Part shown: piece by piece, positions 37,335-46,518 of the stretch
Layout: each line of letters starts with the position of its first letter
How positions within the stretch are numbered: the first letter of the stretch is position 1
From: an uncultured Paracoccaceae bacterium
Lineage (GTDB): Bacteria > Pseudomonadota > Alphaproteobacteria > Rhodobacterales > Rhodobacteraceae
Length of the DNA: 64,000 bases
Assembly: GCA_947492585.1 (NCBI GenBank)
Contig: CANLND010000001.1
Coordinates: 62,001-126,000 of the forward strand
Direction of reading: 5' to 3'
Translations under genes and position numbers: made by a program
The notes under the pieces: generated by a model
Database searches by the model: none
Told to the model about the DNA's origin: nothing
What the model saw: only the letters and a program-made list of their open reading frames with translations

Positions 37335-38720
37335 ATGAGAGTCCTACGGAACCATCCTATTTGCAGTGTTATTGTGACATCTGTACTGGCGCTCAGCCTG
37401 AGTTGGGCGGATCGCGCGCCGGGGCAGGCGGCCACTGTCCTACCAGACTACGTGGTGGAGGCGTTTGGTGCGCCGCCTCTCGTGCCATCGGGGGGGCTGT
37501 CCCCGCAGGTTCAGGCGGCAATTCAGGTTGTGTTTGTTGACAGCGCCACGCAATCCACCTGGGGGGCGCCGCAAGAACAGGGCTTGCAGGTCATTGCGCA
37601 GTCCAAGGATCCGCGGCTGGTGTGGTTGATCGGTGATCTGATGCGATTTACCGCAGGGCGGGATCTAAATTCTATGCTGGGGGCCGCGGCGGCAGAGCTG
37701 TTGCAGATCAAAGCGCCGCGCCGCAACCATTGGGGGGTGATCACGGATCATCTGATGGCCTGGGAGATCCCGGCTCCTCCCGGGTATTTGCCCGCAAAAC
37801 GTGCAATTTTCACCAGTTTCGTGCCCGGTTGGGACAAGATTTTTGTCGAAGGGGCGATTGACTGGCGCTTTGTGTCATGGGGTGGGGTTTTGATTGATGA
37901 TCGGGCCTATGATCATACAGACGAACGCTGCAACTGTATCCCCGCGGCAGACAATCCAGATGTGAGCACAGCGGATGAGGCCACATGGCTGGATGACGAT
38001 GATATTGTATTTGGCATTGAGATCAACGGCGAGAGCCGGGCCTATCCGCGTCAGATCATGGAAGTGCGCGAGATGGTCAACGATACCTTGGGCGGGCGCG
38101 ATCTGGGGATTCCCTATTGCACCCTGTGTGGTGCGGCGCAGGCCTATTTCACCGATGACGTGCCGCGTGGTGTGAAGCGGCCGGTGTTACGCACTTCGGG
38201 CCTGCTCATCCGGTCAAATAAGGTGATGTATGACATTACCAGCCAGTCTGTTTTTGATACCTTTCTGGGCCATGCCGTCACCGGGCCGTTGGCGAAACGG
38301 GGGGTAACGCTGAAACAAGCCAGCGTTGTGACTGCGCGGTGGGGGGATTGGAAGGCCGCGCATCCAGATACAACAGTGTTGGTGGAAGAGCTGGCGTTGG
38401 GACGGGATTTTGATTTTCGCAATGGGCGTGATGCCAAAGGGCCGATTTTTCCGGTGGGCGATGTCGATCCGCGTCTGTCGGTGCACGAGGACGTTATCGG
38501 CGTTGTCGCAGCGTCGGGCAGGCCCGTTGCATTTCAACGCAGTAAAGCTGTCGCAGCCTTAAAGCGGGGCCGCACGGTGACGTTTGAGAATATTCGCCTG
38601 ACGCTGGACGGTGGTGGTGTAAAGGCGGTGTCGTCTGAGGGGCGTGATCTGGGCAGCCATCAGGCGTTTTGGTTTGCGTGGTCGCAGTTTCATCCGGATA
38701 CGGTGCTGTGGCCGCAGTAG
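37335..38720 (+). CDS. DUF3179 exported protein
   Basis: 461 aa. A signal peptide is visible (VIVTSVLALSLSWADRAPGQA). The C-terminal half is DUF3179: DDDDIVFGIEINGESRAYPRQIMEVREMVNDTLGG, the Cys pair IPYCTLCGAA, and SGLLIRSNKVMYDITSQSVFDTFLG. The CxxC could bind metal or heme, but no function has been shown. ATG 37335 has AAGGAG upstream. Monocistronic or leading into the downstream hydrolase. Confidence 0.85.
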   Translation: MRVLRNHPICSVIVTSVLALSLSWADRAPGQAATVLPDYVVEAFGAPPLVPSGGLSPQVQAAIQVVFVDSATQSTWGAPQEQGLQVIAQSKDPRLVWLIGDLMRFTAGRDLNSMLGAAAAELLQIKAPRRNHWGVITDHLMAWEIPAPPGYLPAKRAIFTSFVPGWDKIFVEGAIDWRFVSWGGVLIDDRAYDHTDERCNCIPAADNPDVSTADEATWLDDDDIVFGIEINGESRAYPRQIMEVREMVNDTLGGRDLGIPYCTLCGAAQAYFTDDVPRGVKRPVLRTSGLLIRSNKVMYDITSQSVFDTFLGHAVTGPLAKRGVTLKQASVVTARWGDWKAAHPDTTVLVEELALGRDFDFRNGRDAKGPIFPVGDVDPRLSVHEDVIGVVAASGRPVAFQRSKAVAALKRGRTVTFENIRLTLDGGGVKAVSSEGRDLGSHQAFWFAWSQFHPDTVLWPQ

Positions 38721-38843
38721 TGCAAGGCATGCCGTTTGATGGGGTGTTCTGTATCGCCAGAACAATGTGATCTTGTTGATGAAATAGGGACTTTGGGAAT
38801 CCGGAGGTCCATGGCATATCAAGATGAAATCAGGAGGTGTGGC

Positions 38844-39584
38844 ATGGGCATTCAGTATCTGGAGACGGCGCAGGGGCGGCGGATTGCGTATCATTTACAC
38901 GCAGGTGTGGGGCCATGCATTGTGTTTCTGGGCGGGCTGAAATCCGACATGGAGGGCACCAAGGCTGTGCACCTGGAGGCCTGGGCCAAAGCACAGGGAC
39001 GGGCGTTTTTGCGGTTCGATTATTCCGGTCATGGGCAAAGCTCTAACACCTTTGAAGAGGGCTGCATTGGGGATTGGCATCAAGACACGTTGGCCGTCAT
39101 CGATCAGCTCACGGAGGGGCCTATAGTGCCGGTGGGCTCTTCTATGGGGGGATGGCAGGCATTGTTGTTGGCGCGGGCCCGCCCCAAACGGATCACGGGG
39201 ATGGTCACCATCGCTGCTGCGCCCGACTTTACCGAAGACGGCTGGTGGGCCGGATTTGACGACAGCCAGAAACGCGCTTTGGCGCACGACGGTTATGTCG
39301 ATTTGCCCAGCGATTACATGGAACCTTTTCGGGTGACCCAGCGCATGATCGAAGATGGCCGTGATCAACTGGTGCTGCGCCAGCCCCTGATGCTGCCCTT
39401 CCCTGTGCGCTGCCTACAGGGGACGGACGATACGGCGGTGTCAACTGCAACGGCGCTGCATCTATTGGAACACGCCACCTGTGCCGATATGCGGTTGCAG
39501 CTGGTCAAAGATGCCGATCACCGGTTTTCGGACGAGACCTGTCTGGCGCTGATCGAAGCTGCCGTTTGTGATGTTCTGGCCTGA
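38844..39584 (+). CDS. alpha/beta hydrolase
   Basis: 246 aa. The nucleophile elbow is VPVGSSMGGWQALL (Ser), with the acid in QGTDDTAVS and His in KDADHRFS, so a complete Ser-Asp-His triad. A lid of ~60 residues lies between. It resembles carboxylesterases/thioesterases of the ABHD10-like group. AGGAGGT precedes ATG 38844 at ideal spacing, selecting it over upstream in-frame starts. Substrate unknown. Confidence 0.87.
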   Translation: MGIQYLETAQGRRIAYHLHAGVGPCIVFLGGLKSDMEGTKAVHLEAWAKAQGRAFLRFDYSGHGQSSNTFEEGCIGDWHQDTLAVIDQLTEGPIVPVGSSMGGWQALLLARARPKRITGMVTIAAAPDFTEDGWWAGFDDSQKRALAHDGYVDLPSDYMEPFRVTQRMIEDGRDQLVLRQPLMLPFPVRCLQGTDDTAVSTATALHLLEHATCADMRLQLVKDADHRFSDETCLALIEAAVCDVLA

Positions 39585-39950
39585 GATCGCCGCTGTCTAT
39601 GCCTCTGGGCCAATGTGTTAACTGATTCCAACGCGCCGGTTGGGAATAGGCACGGGCGGCCCGAGCCGAAGTGGGACCTTGTGCTGTTACATCTCACTGC
39701 GTGAGCGCGGCGGAGACATAGCCGGGTCTATCGGCATGGGTTTGGTTGTCATCATGTCGTCACAGACCTACGCCAGCGTTGTTATACACTATCTGATTGT
39801 GTAACCGTTGGGGTGGGCCATTCATCTACGCTGCGAACCGCAGGGCGCTCCGGTTTCGATTGCCAGATCTTTTGCTGCGCAGAGTTTGTTTTAATTGCCG
39901 TGGACTGTTGGTCCGTTGGGCTGCGGGCAAGGTTGAAAAAAGGATCATTT
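39585..39950. other. intergenic between hydrolase and VOC gene
   Basis: 366 bp, no convincing ORF. An imperfect hairpin near 39625-39650 (ATTCCAAC...GTTGGGAAT, one bulged base) may end the hydrolase transcript. Nothing else is recognised. Confidence 0.4.
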
Positions 39951-40391
39951 ATGGAACAACGGGTTAGCCTTATCACTCTTGGGGTTCGCGATATGGTCGC
40001 GGCCACCGCGTTTTATCGTGCAATGGGATGGGCCGAAGTGGACACGCCGGACGGGGTTGTCGCGTTTGACCTCGTGTCGCAGACACTGGGTCTGTATCCG
40101 TTGGACGCCTTGGCCGATGAGCTGGGCGTGGATGTGAGCGTTCTTGGGCAGGGCGCGTTGACGCTGTCTTATAACACCCGCAGCCGTGATGAGGTCGAGG
40201 ACGTTTTACGTCAGGCGCAGGCGGCCGGAGCGGAGATTGTTAAACCCGCAAGTGACGTGTTTTGGGGAGGCTATCATGGGTATTTTCGTGATCCCGAGGG
40301 ACATTTCTGGGAAGTTGCACATAATCCGTTTTCTCAGCTGCGCGCAGATGGCGCTTTTTGTTGGAACGGGTATCCAGACAATGCGGGATAA
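39951..40391 (+). CDS. VOC (glyoxalase-like) family protein
   Basis: 146 aa with two beta-alpha-beta-beta-beta modules: SLITLGVRDMVAATAFYRAMGWAEV and the second ending YHGYFRDPEGHFWEVAHNP. Metal ligands are not all obvious. Families with this fold include dioxygenases, fosfomycin-type resistance proteins and glyoxalases; substrate is unknown. The start at 39951 is chosen as the family N-terminus with AAAGGAT upstream. Confidence 0.85.
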   Translation: MEQRVSLITLGVRDMVAATAFYRAMGWAEVDTPDGVVAFDLVSQTLGLYPLDALADELGVDVSVLGQGALTLSYNTRSRDEVEDVLRQAQAAGAEIVKPASDVFWGGYHGYFRDPEGHFWEVAHNPFSQLRADGAFCWNGYPDNAG

Positions 40392-40440
40392 CAGCGTCGT
40401 GGCTGGCTCCCAAGTCTGCATCCAGCGGGAGTTGTGCTGA

Positions 40441-41172
40441 ATGAATGGGATGCCGTTTGCAATTGAACCTCTTGTGTTGATCCCGGGCATGATGGCCGAT
40501 GCGCGATTGTTTGCGCCGCAAATCACTGAATTTGCACGTACCCGTGCCATTACAGTGGCTTTGCCAATTGGCGGCGATCGCGTTGAAATCATTGCAGAAC
40601 GGATGCTACCACAATTGCCCCAGCGGTTTGCCCTCGCGGGACATGGATTGGGAGGTGTCGTGGCAATGGAGATCCTGCGTCGTGCGCCCGATCGTGTTTC
40701 TCGTGTGTGTTTGATGTCCACGTCCCCGTTGCCCGAAAGCCCGGCACAGGCCTCAGAGCGAGAACCGCAGATTATTGGTGCGCGTACGGGGCGCTTGCTT
40801 GAGGCCGTGAAATCACTGGTCTGTGCCGATTGGATGGCGCCCAGTTCAAAGCGGGTGGCGTTGGCGCACGACATTGTGCAAATGGGGGTCGAACTGGGGG
40901 GCGATCTGTTTGTCGCGCAGTCGCGCGCCATGCAGCGTCGTCAGGATATGCAGGCGGCGCTGCGTCGATATAAAGCACCGGCACTGGTGTTGTGCGGCGA
41001 GGCTGATCAACTTAATCCGTTGAAGCGCCAACGGATCATGGCAGAACTGATGCCGTCCTCGCAGATACAGGTGGTGCCATATGCGTCGCACATGCTGCCG
41101 CTTGAAAACCCACATGCGGTCAATCAGGCAATGGGCGATTGGCTTGCGTTGCCTGACCCGCGGCAGTCGTAA
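40441..41172 (+). CDS. alpha/beta-hydrolase-fold protein lacking nucleophile
   Basis: 243 aa with the alpha/beta hydrolase core: LVLIPGMMADARLF, elbow LAGHGLGGVVAMEIL, acid in LCGEADQLNP (D189) and His in PYASHMLPLE (H217). The elbow nucleophile, normally Ser/Cys/Asp in G-x-S-x-G, is Gly here (G69, codon GGA at 40645-40647), so hydrolase activity of the usual kind is unlikely although acid and His are kept. It could be an inactive or binding homologue. The VOC gene ends 49 bp upstream. Confidence 0.78.
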   Translation: MNGMPFAIEPLVLIPGMMADARLFAPQITEFARTRAITVALPIGGDRVEIIAERMLPQLPQRFALAGHGLGGVVAMEILRRAPDRVSRVCLMSTSPLPESPAQASEREPQIIGARTGRLLEAVKSLVCADWMAPSSKRVALAHDIVQMGVELGGDLFVAQSRAMQRRQDMQAALRRYKAPALVLCGEADQLNPLKRQRIMAELMPSSQIQVVPYASHMLPLENPHAVNQAMGDWLALPDPRQS

Positions 41173-41192
41173 CACCTGTGGCCAAGACTGAC

Positions 41193-41792
41193 CTACCGGG
41201 TGAGCTGTGCGCGCTCTGCCTTGGAAATTACGGTGGGCGTGCGCACAGGACGGGCGTTTTCGACATCAAAGAACGGGTTGGTTTTCCAGCGACCGCTTAG
41301 ACGTGCAGACATCATCCGGCTGAACAGAGCAACAACAAAGGTCAACGCCCCGATTGTGCGAGGTGGCCCGTTGGGTTGGGGCACAAAGGATCGCGTGCGG
41401 ACCGGGCCCAACATGTCTGGAGCGGTGCAGACTGACAGGCGCAGTGCGCAGACGGGCAGGCCCGGTTTGGCCAAAGTGCTGGCAACAGGGGTATTGCAGC
41501 AGCTGGTGTGCCAGCGCATCAAGCCCTTTGGGGACAGCCGCATGACCTGTAGCTGCTCGTGACCTTGGGTGACTGTCAGGCTATCAGGTGTGATGTGCAG
41601 CAGATCAACCCCATTGGGACGTGGATCCGGCTGGCTCAGATACAATTCGGCGGCGCGGCAATCGGCGCAGAAACAGGTGACACGGGTTGCGGTCTGGATG
41701 CCTTCAACACTGACATACCCCTGAAACGTACCACAGCGACAGGAAATGTCCTGCCGCTGTGGTACAAACTTCTTTCGTCGAAACAGCCGCAT
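41193..41792 (-). CDS. GFA-like/DUF6151 zinc-binding protein
   Basis: 199 aa. A CxC pair (ISCRCGTF) and CFCADCRAA are arranged like the zinc sites of GFA family (glutathione-dependent formaldehyde-activating-like) proteins, with further Cys in TSCCNTPV. The C-terminal ~60 residues are a Pro/Arg-rich tail with a hydrophobic segment (GALTFVVALFSRMM). Function unknown. It lies downstream of phaZ with a short gap (10 bp) and may be co-transcribed. Confidence 0.7.
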   Translation of the reverse strand: MRLFRRKKFVPQRQDISCRCGTFQGYVSVEGIQTATRVTCFCADCRAAELYLSQPDPRPNGVDLLHITPDSLTVTQGHEQLQVMRLSPKGLMRWHTSCCNTPVASTLAKPGLPVCALRLSVCTAPDMLGPVRTRSFVPQPNGPPRTIGALTFVVALFSRMMSARLSGRWKTNPFFDVENARPVRTPTVISKAERAQLTR

Positions 41793-41802
41793 CCGAGCTG
41801 GA

Positions 41803-43068
41803 CTACTCGGCCGCAGCGCGCTGGGCAGGCGGGGGTGTGCGGCTGTTGGCGTTCATGAAATCAATCACCAGCGGGCGGATATTGTTGCGCCAGCTGCGCC
41901 CGGCAAAGATGCCATAGTGACCGGCATTGGGTTCGAGGTGGCTGGCCTTTTTGCTGTCATCCAGACCGGTGCACAGATCCAGCGCGGCGATGCATTGGCC
42001 GGGCGCTGAAATGTCATCGTTTGCACCTTCGACGGTTTTGACCGCGACATCTGTGATTTTGCTGAAATCAATTTTGTGACCGTTGACCGTGAACTCGTTC
42101 TTGGCAATTTCACTGTTCTTAAAGATACGCTCAACCGTGGATAGATAAAATTCGGCCGGCATATCCATGACGGCCAGATATTCGTCGTAAAACCGGTTGT
42201 GCGCATCATGGTCTGAGGTATGGCCTTGGGTGGCGCGGCTGATTTGATCCACAAAGGCTTTGGAATGCCGCTCCATATTCATCGACATGAAGGACGACAG
42301 CTGCAACAGGCCGGGATAGACCTTGCGCCCGACGCCTTTGTATTTGAAACCAACCCGCTGGATCATAGTTTCTTCGAGCTGGCCCATGGTCACGCGATGA
42401 CCAAAATCTGTAACGTCGGTCGGAGAGGCGTCGGGATCGACCGGCCCGCCAATCAAAGTCAATGAACTGGGTTGGGCTTTGGGGTCCAGTTCGGCCAGAT
42501 AGGCGGTGGCGGCCAGTGTCAGAGGGACGGGCTGGCAGACGGCAACCACGTGAATATCGGGACCCAATTCACGCATGAAGTCGACCAGATACTGTGTGTA
42601 ATCTTCGACATCAAATTTGCCCGCAGAAACCGGAATATCGCGGGCGTTGTGCCAATCGGTGATATATACTTCGCAGGTTTCCATCAGGCTTTTGACAGTG
42701 GAGCGCAGCAACGTCGCATAGTGACCTGACATGGGCGCAACCAACAGCACCCGGCGCGGCTGCTGTTTGCGGCCCGCTACACGAAAGTGGATCAGATCAC
42801 CAAAGGGCTGTTCCATCACTGTATCTATTTCCACAAGGTGGTCTTTGCCATCTTCGCAGGTTACAGTGTGGATGCCCCAATCGGGTTTCACAATCATGCG
42901 CTGGAAAGTGCGTTCAGTCACTTCGCCCCACGCCGCCATCCAGCTGAGCGCCGGATTGGGCAGGGCGGAGAAACAGGGGGACGACGCAAACGAGAGCGCG
43001 GAGGCACCCAACCACTGGTTGGTGTTTCGCACCGTCTCCATCAGGTCGTACGCTACCATGTATCGCAT
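41803..43068 (-). CDS. phaZ: intracellular polyhydroxyalkanoate depolymerase
   Basis: 421 aa enzyme mobilising stored polyhydroxybutyrate. Typical sequence: YDLMETVRN near the N-terminus, LLVAPMSGHYATLLR and the catalytic region VVAVCQPVPLTLAA with Cys178 as nucleophile, then a C-terminal VEGANDDISAPGQC and NAGHYGIFAGRSW with the catalytic His. ATG 43068 has GGAGAG upstream. Divergent from phaC across 137 bp with a PhaR-type operator. Confidence 0.92.
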   Translation of the reverse strand: MRYMVAYDLMETVRNTNQWLGASALSFASSPCFSALPNPALSWMAAWGEVTERTFQRMIVKPDWGIHTVTCEDGKDHLVEIDTVMEQPFGDLIHFRVAGRKQQPRRVLLVAPMSGHYATLLRSTVKSLMETCEVYITDWHNARDIPVSAGKFDVEDYTQYLVDFMRELGPDIHVVAVCQPVPLTLAATAYLAELDPKAQPSSLTLIGGPVDPDASPTDVTDFGHRVTMGQLEETMIQRVGFKYKGVGRKVYPGLLQLSSFMSMNMERHSKAFVDQISRATQGHTSDHDAHNRFYDEYLAVMDMPAEFYLSTVERIFKNSEIAKNEFTVNGHKIDFSKITDVAVKTVEGANDDISAPGQCIAALDLCTGLDDSKKASHLEPNAGHYGIFAGRSWRNNIRPLVIDFMNANSRTPPPAQRAAAE

Positions 43069-43170
43069 CTGGCTCTCCTCAATGTGTCACACCTTGAAGG
43101 AATTTTGCGTCTCAAGCGTTCAGCCTCTCGGAGTTCTGTCGCTTTGCCGTAAAATACCCAGGCGAATATT

Positions 43171-43181
43171 CTGCATAGCAG
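43171..43181. promoter_or_regulatory. putative PhaR operator between phaZ and phaC
   Basis: CTGC-ATA-GCAG, a perfect CTGC-N3-GCAG palindrome 25 bp before phaC. PhaR of Paracoccus binds this kind of site. A PhaR gene is present downstream in this cluster. Confidence 0.6.
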
Positions 43182-43205
43182 AAAGACTAGGAGGGATTTT
43201 TTAAG

Positions 43206-45005
43206 ATGACAACAAGTGAAGATATTTCGATGACGGATAGCCCTGATCATGTTGATATTCTTAAGGAAAACATGGAGCGCGTGGACGAGTTATCCAAGCG
43301 TTTGGCTCATGCTATCTCTCAGAAGCAGCCTCACAACCGTGGATTGGACGCTCCGAATCACGAGCTGTTTGCACGTGCAGCGAGCGCTTATTGGTCCGAA
43401 ATGTTCCAAAATCCGGCGAAAATCATGGAAAAACAGGTGGCATATTGGGGGCAGACTGTTGCAAATTTCGCAGAAGCACAAAAAACGTTCGTTGACCATT
43501 CCGAGCCAACTGAGAGCACCTCAAAGGATGGCAGATTTTCCCACGAGATGTGGGACAACAACGCATATTTCAAATACGTCAAACAACAGTATCTGACCAA
43601 TGCTGAGACCATTCGCACGGCCGTAGCCGAGGTCGAAGATCTGGCGCCGATCGACAAAACCCGCCTGCAGTATTTTGCCGATCAGATCGTGCAGATGATG
43701 GCGCCCACCAATTTTCTGGCCACCAACCCCGAAGCCTTGGAACGCGCGATGGCGACGGACGGGCAGTCTTTGATTGATGGTCTGGAAAACCTGGTCGCGG
43801 ATCTTGAAGCCAACAACGGTGAGATGATCGTGCGTCTGGTGGACGAGACCGCGTTTGAAGTTGGCGGCAATCTGGCCACGACACCGGGGGACGTGGTTTA
43901 TCGCAATAAAATGCTGGAGCTGATCCAGTACCGGCCGACAACGGAGACCGTACACGAAACGCCCATCATCATGTTCCCCCCGTGGATCAACAAATTCTAC
44001 ATTCTCGACATGAAAGAGAAGAACAGCTTTGTGAAGTGGGTGACAGATCAGGGGTATACATTGTTTGTGGTTTCCTGGGTCAATCCGCATGATGGCTTTG
44101 CGGATGTTGGCATGGAGGAATACATCGAAGACGGCTACCTGACCGTCATTGATGTGGTGAAAAAGATTTGTGAAGTGCCGCAGGTCAATGCGATCGGCTA
44201 TTGCATCGCGGGCACCACTCTCAGCCTGACGCTGGCACTGTTGAAAGCCCGCGGCGATAAATCAGTCAAATCTGCGACACTTTTCACAACTCTGACGGAT
44301 TTCGGGGATCAGGGCGAGTTTACTCCCTTTCTGCAAAATGACTTCATCGACGGGATCGAAGAGCAGGTGGGGCAAGACGGCATTTTGAAATCCTGGATCA
44401 TGTCACGCACCTTTTCATTTCTGCGGTCAAACGATCTGATCTATCGCCCGGCCATCCGCAGTTACATGATGGGAGAGGCTCCCCCGGCGTTTGATCTGCT
44501 GTTCTGGAACGGTGACGGATCCAATTTACCGGGAAAGATGGCAGTGCAGTACTTGCGGGGTTTGTGCCAGCGCAACGAGTTTTCCGATGGCGGATTTGAA
44601 TTGCTGGGCGAGACGCTGAAGCTGAAAGATGTGGATGTTCCATTGATGTCGATCAGCTGCGAGACGGATCATATTGCGCAGTGGAAAGACTGCTATCGAG
44701 GTGTTCAGCAGATGGGATCGCGCAGTAAAACCTTTGTGGTGTCCCAGTCGGGCCATATCGCTGGCATCATTAATCCGCCCAGTAAAAAGAAATACGGCCA
44801 TTACACAAACAAGAATTTGAAGGGGGAGGCCGGTGACTGGATGGCGGGGGCGACGTTCAATGAAGGCTCCTGGTGGCCGCTGTGGTCCAGTTGGGTCAAA
44901 AAGCGCTCCGGAAAGCAGGTCCCGGCACGAAAACCAGGAAACGAATCGTATCCCGCGTTGCAGGCGGCGCCCGGAAGCTATGTGATGATTAAGGCAACGC
45001 GTTGA
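43206..45005 (+). CDS. phaC: class I poly-3-hydroxyalkanoate synthase
   Basis: 599 aa enzyme polymerising (R)-3-hydroxyacyl-CoA into granules. The PhaC N-domain (FKYVKQQYLTNAETI) precedes the alpha/beta hydrolase core. The lipase-like box is AIGYCIAGTTLS with catalytic Cys333, and later SCETDHIAQWKDCYRG and QSGHIAGIINPP supply Asp and His. No separate PhaE is present, which fits class I. First gene after the divergent promoter with its PhaR-type site. Confidence 0.95.
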   Translation: MTTSEDISMTDSPDHVDILKENMERVDELSKRLAHAISQKQPHNRGLDAPNHELFARAASAYWSEMFQNPAKIMEKQVAYWGQTVANFAEAQKTFVDHSEPTESTSKDGRFSHEMWDNNAYFKYVKQQYLTNAETIRTAVAEVEDLAPIDKTRLQYFADQIVQMMAPTNFLATNPEALERAMATDGQSLIDGLENLVADLEANNGEMIVRLVDETAFEVGGNLATTPGDVVYRNKMLELIQYRPTTETVHETPIIMFPPWINKFYILDMKEKNSFVKWVTDQGYTLFVVSWVNPHDGFADVGMEEYIEDGYLTVIDVVKKICEVPQVNAIGYCIAGTTLSLTLALLKARGDKSVKSATLFTTLTDFGDQGEFTPFLQNDFIDGIEEQVGQDGILKSWIMSRTFSFLRSNDLIYRPAIRSYMMGEAPPAFDLLFWNGDGSNLPGKMAVQYLRGLCQRNEFSDGGFELLGETLKLKDVDVPLMSISCETDHIAQWKDCYRGVQQMGSRSKTFVVSQSGHIAGIINPPSKKKYGHYTNKNLKGEAGDWMAGATFNEGSWWPLWSSWVKKRSGKQVPARKPGNESYPALQAAPGSYVMIKATR

Positions 45006-45030
45006 TTTTTAGGGTTTTACGATAATTTTT

Positions 45031-45071
45031 CTGCGTTGCGGCATGAAAATTCTTGATTTGCTGCGTTGCAG
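45031..45071. promoter_or_regulatory. putative PhaR operators upstream of phaP
   Basis: CTGCGTTGCGG (45031-45041, one mismatch) and CTGCGTTGCAG (45061-45071, perfect CTGC-N3-GCAG), starts exactly 30 bp apart, 65-105 bp before phaP. Arrangement suits repression of phaP when no granule is present to titrate PhaR. Confidence 0.6.
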
Positions 45072-45135
45072 CATTCATATTGTGAGCATCAGACACACGC
45101 GGTGCAGTTATCCGCATCTTTTGAGGACGAGTACG

Positions 45136-45582
45136 ATGGCTAAGACCCAAGATTTTACCGCATTCATGAAAGACATGATGGGTTCGTTTCCTGTGGACAC
45201 ATCCGCAATGGAAGACGCATTCAAGAACACTGCCGCGCTGAACGAAAAACTGGCGTCGGTGGCTCTGGAAGCCGCTGAAAAATCGGCCGAGATTTCCAAC
45301 GTCTGGACCAAAGACGCGCTGTTCAAACTGGGCGCAATGTCCAAAGCACAAGCTGAGCCTGCTGACTACGCAAAAGTTGCAACTGACTATGCCTCCGCAT
45401 CTGCCGAAGTTGCTGCTGAGAACATGGCTGCGTTTGCTGAAGTTGCCAAAAAAGTTCAGATGGACACAGTTGAGCTGTTGATGAGCGCTGGAAAAGACAT
45501 CAGCGAAGAAGCAACTGCTGCGGTTAAAAAGGCCACAGATGAAGTGACCACTGCCGCTAAAAAAGCGACCGCTGCTAAATAA
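45136..45582 (+). CDS. phaP: phasin
   Basis: 148 aa granule-coating protein. The sequence is an amphipathic Ala/Lys/Glu-rich helix (KLASVALEAAEKSAEISNVW, AEVAAENMAAFAEVAKKVQM), typical of the phasin_2 family, with a Lys/Ala C-terminal tail (VTTAAKKATAAK). It controls size and number of PHA granules. ATG 45136 (MAKTQDF) is chosen; upstream extension is not phasin-like. Two PhaR-type sites lie upstream and a terminator follows. Confidence 0.93.
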   Translation: MAKTQDFTAFMKDMMGSFPVDTSAMEDAFKNTAALNEKLASVALEAAEKSAEISNVWTKDALFKLGAMSKAQAEPADYAKVATDYASASAEVAAENMAAFAEVAKKVQMDTVELLMSAGKDISEEATAAVKKATDEVTTAAKKATAAK

Positions 45583-45641
45583 TTCTCCCCGCAAATCGTT
45601 CCTAGTTCCTCCTCCCTATTGGGAATGATATGCGATTAAAA

Positions 45642-45675
45642 GGCAGGCCCTCGGGTCTGTCTTTTTTGTTTTTTG
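45642..45675 (+). terminator. terminator after phaP
   Basis: Stem GGCAGGCC / GGTCTGTC-type pairing (45642-45661, some G-U, small loop) followed by TTTTTTGTTTTTT. It isolates phaP, a highly expressed gene, from the downstream gene. Confidence 0.8.
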
Positions 45676-45765
45676 AATAATGGTACTGCGGAGTTTTCCT
45701 CTGGAAACGGTTTTGTAACAATTGGGCGGTAGCACAGTGCATGTAACTGGTTTCAAGGAGAGAAT

Positions 45766-46518
45766 ATGCGCTTCCCAACTATTGCAGCTTTGGCGGCTGC
45801 CCTACTACCTGTCGCGGCTCAGGCCGAAGGTCACATCGTTTTGGCACTGTCAAACAACTATCCTCCGCTCATGACTGCCGAAGGCGGTGTATTGGGGGAT
45901 ATCATCGATGAGGCGGTCGCGCGCGTTGGTGGTGACTACACCGTTGAAATTCAATCGGTGCCGTGGTCGCGCGCCGTTGTGATGGTTGAAAATGGTCAGG
46001 CCCACGGCCTCGTTGGCACATACTATCGCCCGGAAGCACGTCCTTGGATCAGTGCGTATTCCGAACCTCTGATGCAGGAACATGTGAGCGTGTTCTGCAA
46101 AAAAGGTGTGGCGCAGGCCTCTTGGAGCTTCCCTGATGATTTTAAGGGGCTCAAAATCGAAAAACTGCAAGGCAGCGCTGCGCCCGGTTCTGCGTTTTTT
46201 GACATGGTTGAATCTGGGCTGATTTCGATGACGGAATCCCCGAACGTTGAAATCAGCTTGAAAAAACTCAACGCCGGCCGCGTAGATTGTTATGTGAATG
46301 CGCGTATCAACGTCGACATTGAAATGGATGCGGGAAAATTTGATCAGGTTGAATATGTGACCGACGTCAAAACCGAAGACTCGTTGATCGGCTATTTGGA
46401 CACATGGACTGAAGAAGGATACGCCAAAGGATATATGGCCTCCTTCGATGAGGCGGTGAAAGCCATGCACGAAGACGGCACCATCGAGGCAATCATCGCG
46501 CAGCACGTTTCTGGCTGA
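45766..46518 (+). CDS. orphan substrate-binding protein (PBPb type)
   Basis: 250 aa. A signal peptide (MRFPTIAALAAALLPVAAQA) precedes a type 2 periplasmic-binding fold (VLALSNNYPPLMTAEGGVLGDIIDEAVARVG, SVPWSRAVVMVENGQAHGLVGTYYRPEARPW). It resembles polar amino-acid-binding proteins. No permease or ATPase gene is adjacent, so its partners are elsewhere or it serves as a receptor. It has its own terminator and sits between phaP and phaR, an unusual position. Confidence 0.85.
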   Translation: MRFPTIAALAAALLPVAAQAEGHIVLALSNNYPPLMTAEGGVLGDIIDEAVARVGGDYTVEIQSVPWSRAVVMVENGQAHGLVGTYYRPEARPWISAYSEPLMQEHVSVFCKKGVAQASWSFPDDFKGLKIEKLQGSAAPGSAFFDMVESGLISMTESPNVEISLKKLNAGRVDCYVNARINVDIEMDAGKFDQVEYVTDVKTEDSLIGYLDTWTEEGYAKGYMASFDEAVKAMHEDGTIEAIIAQHVSG

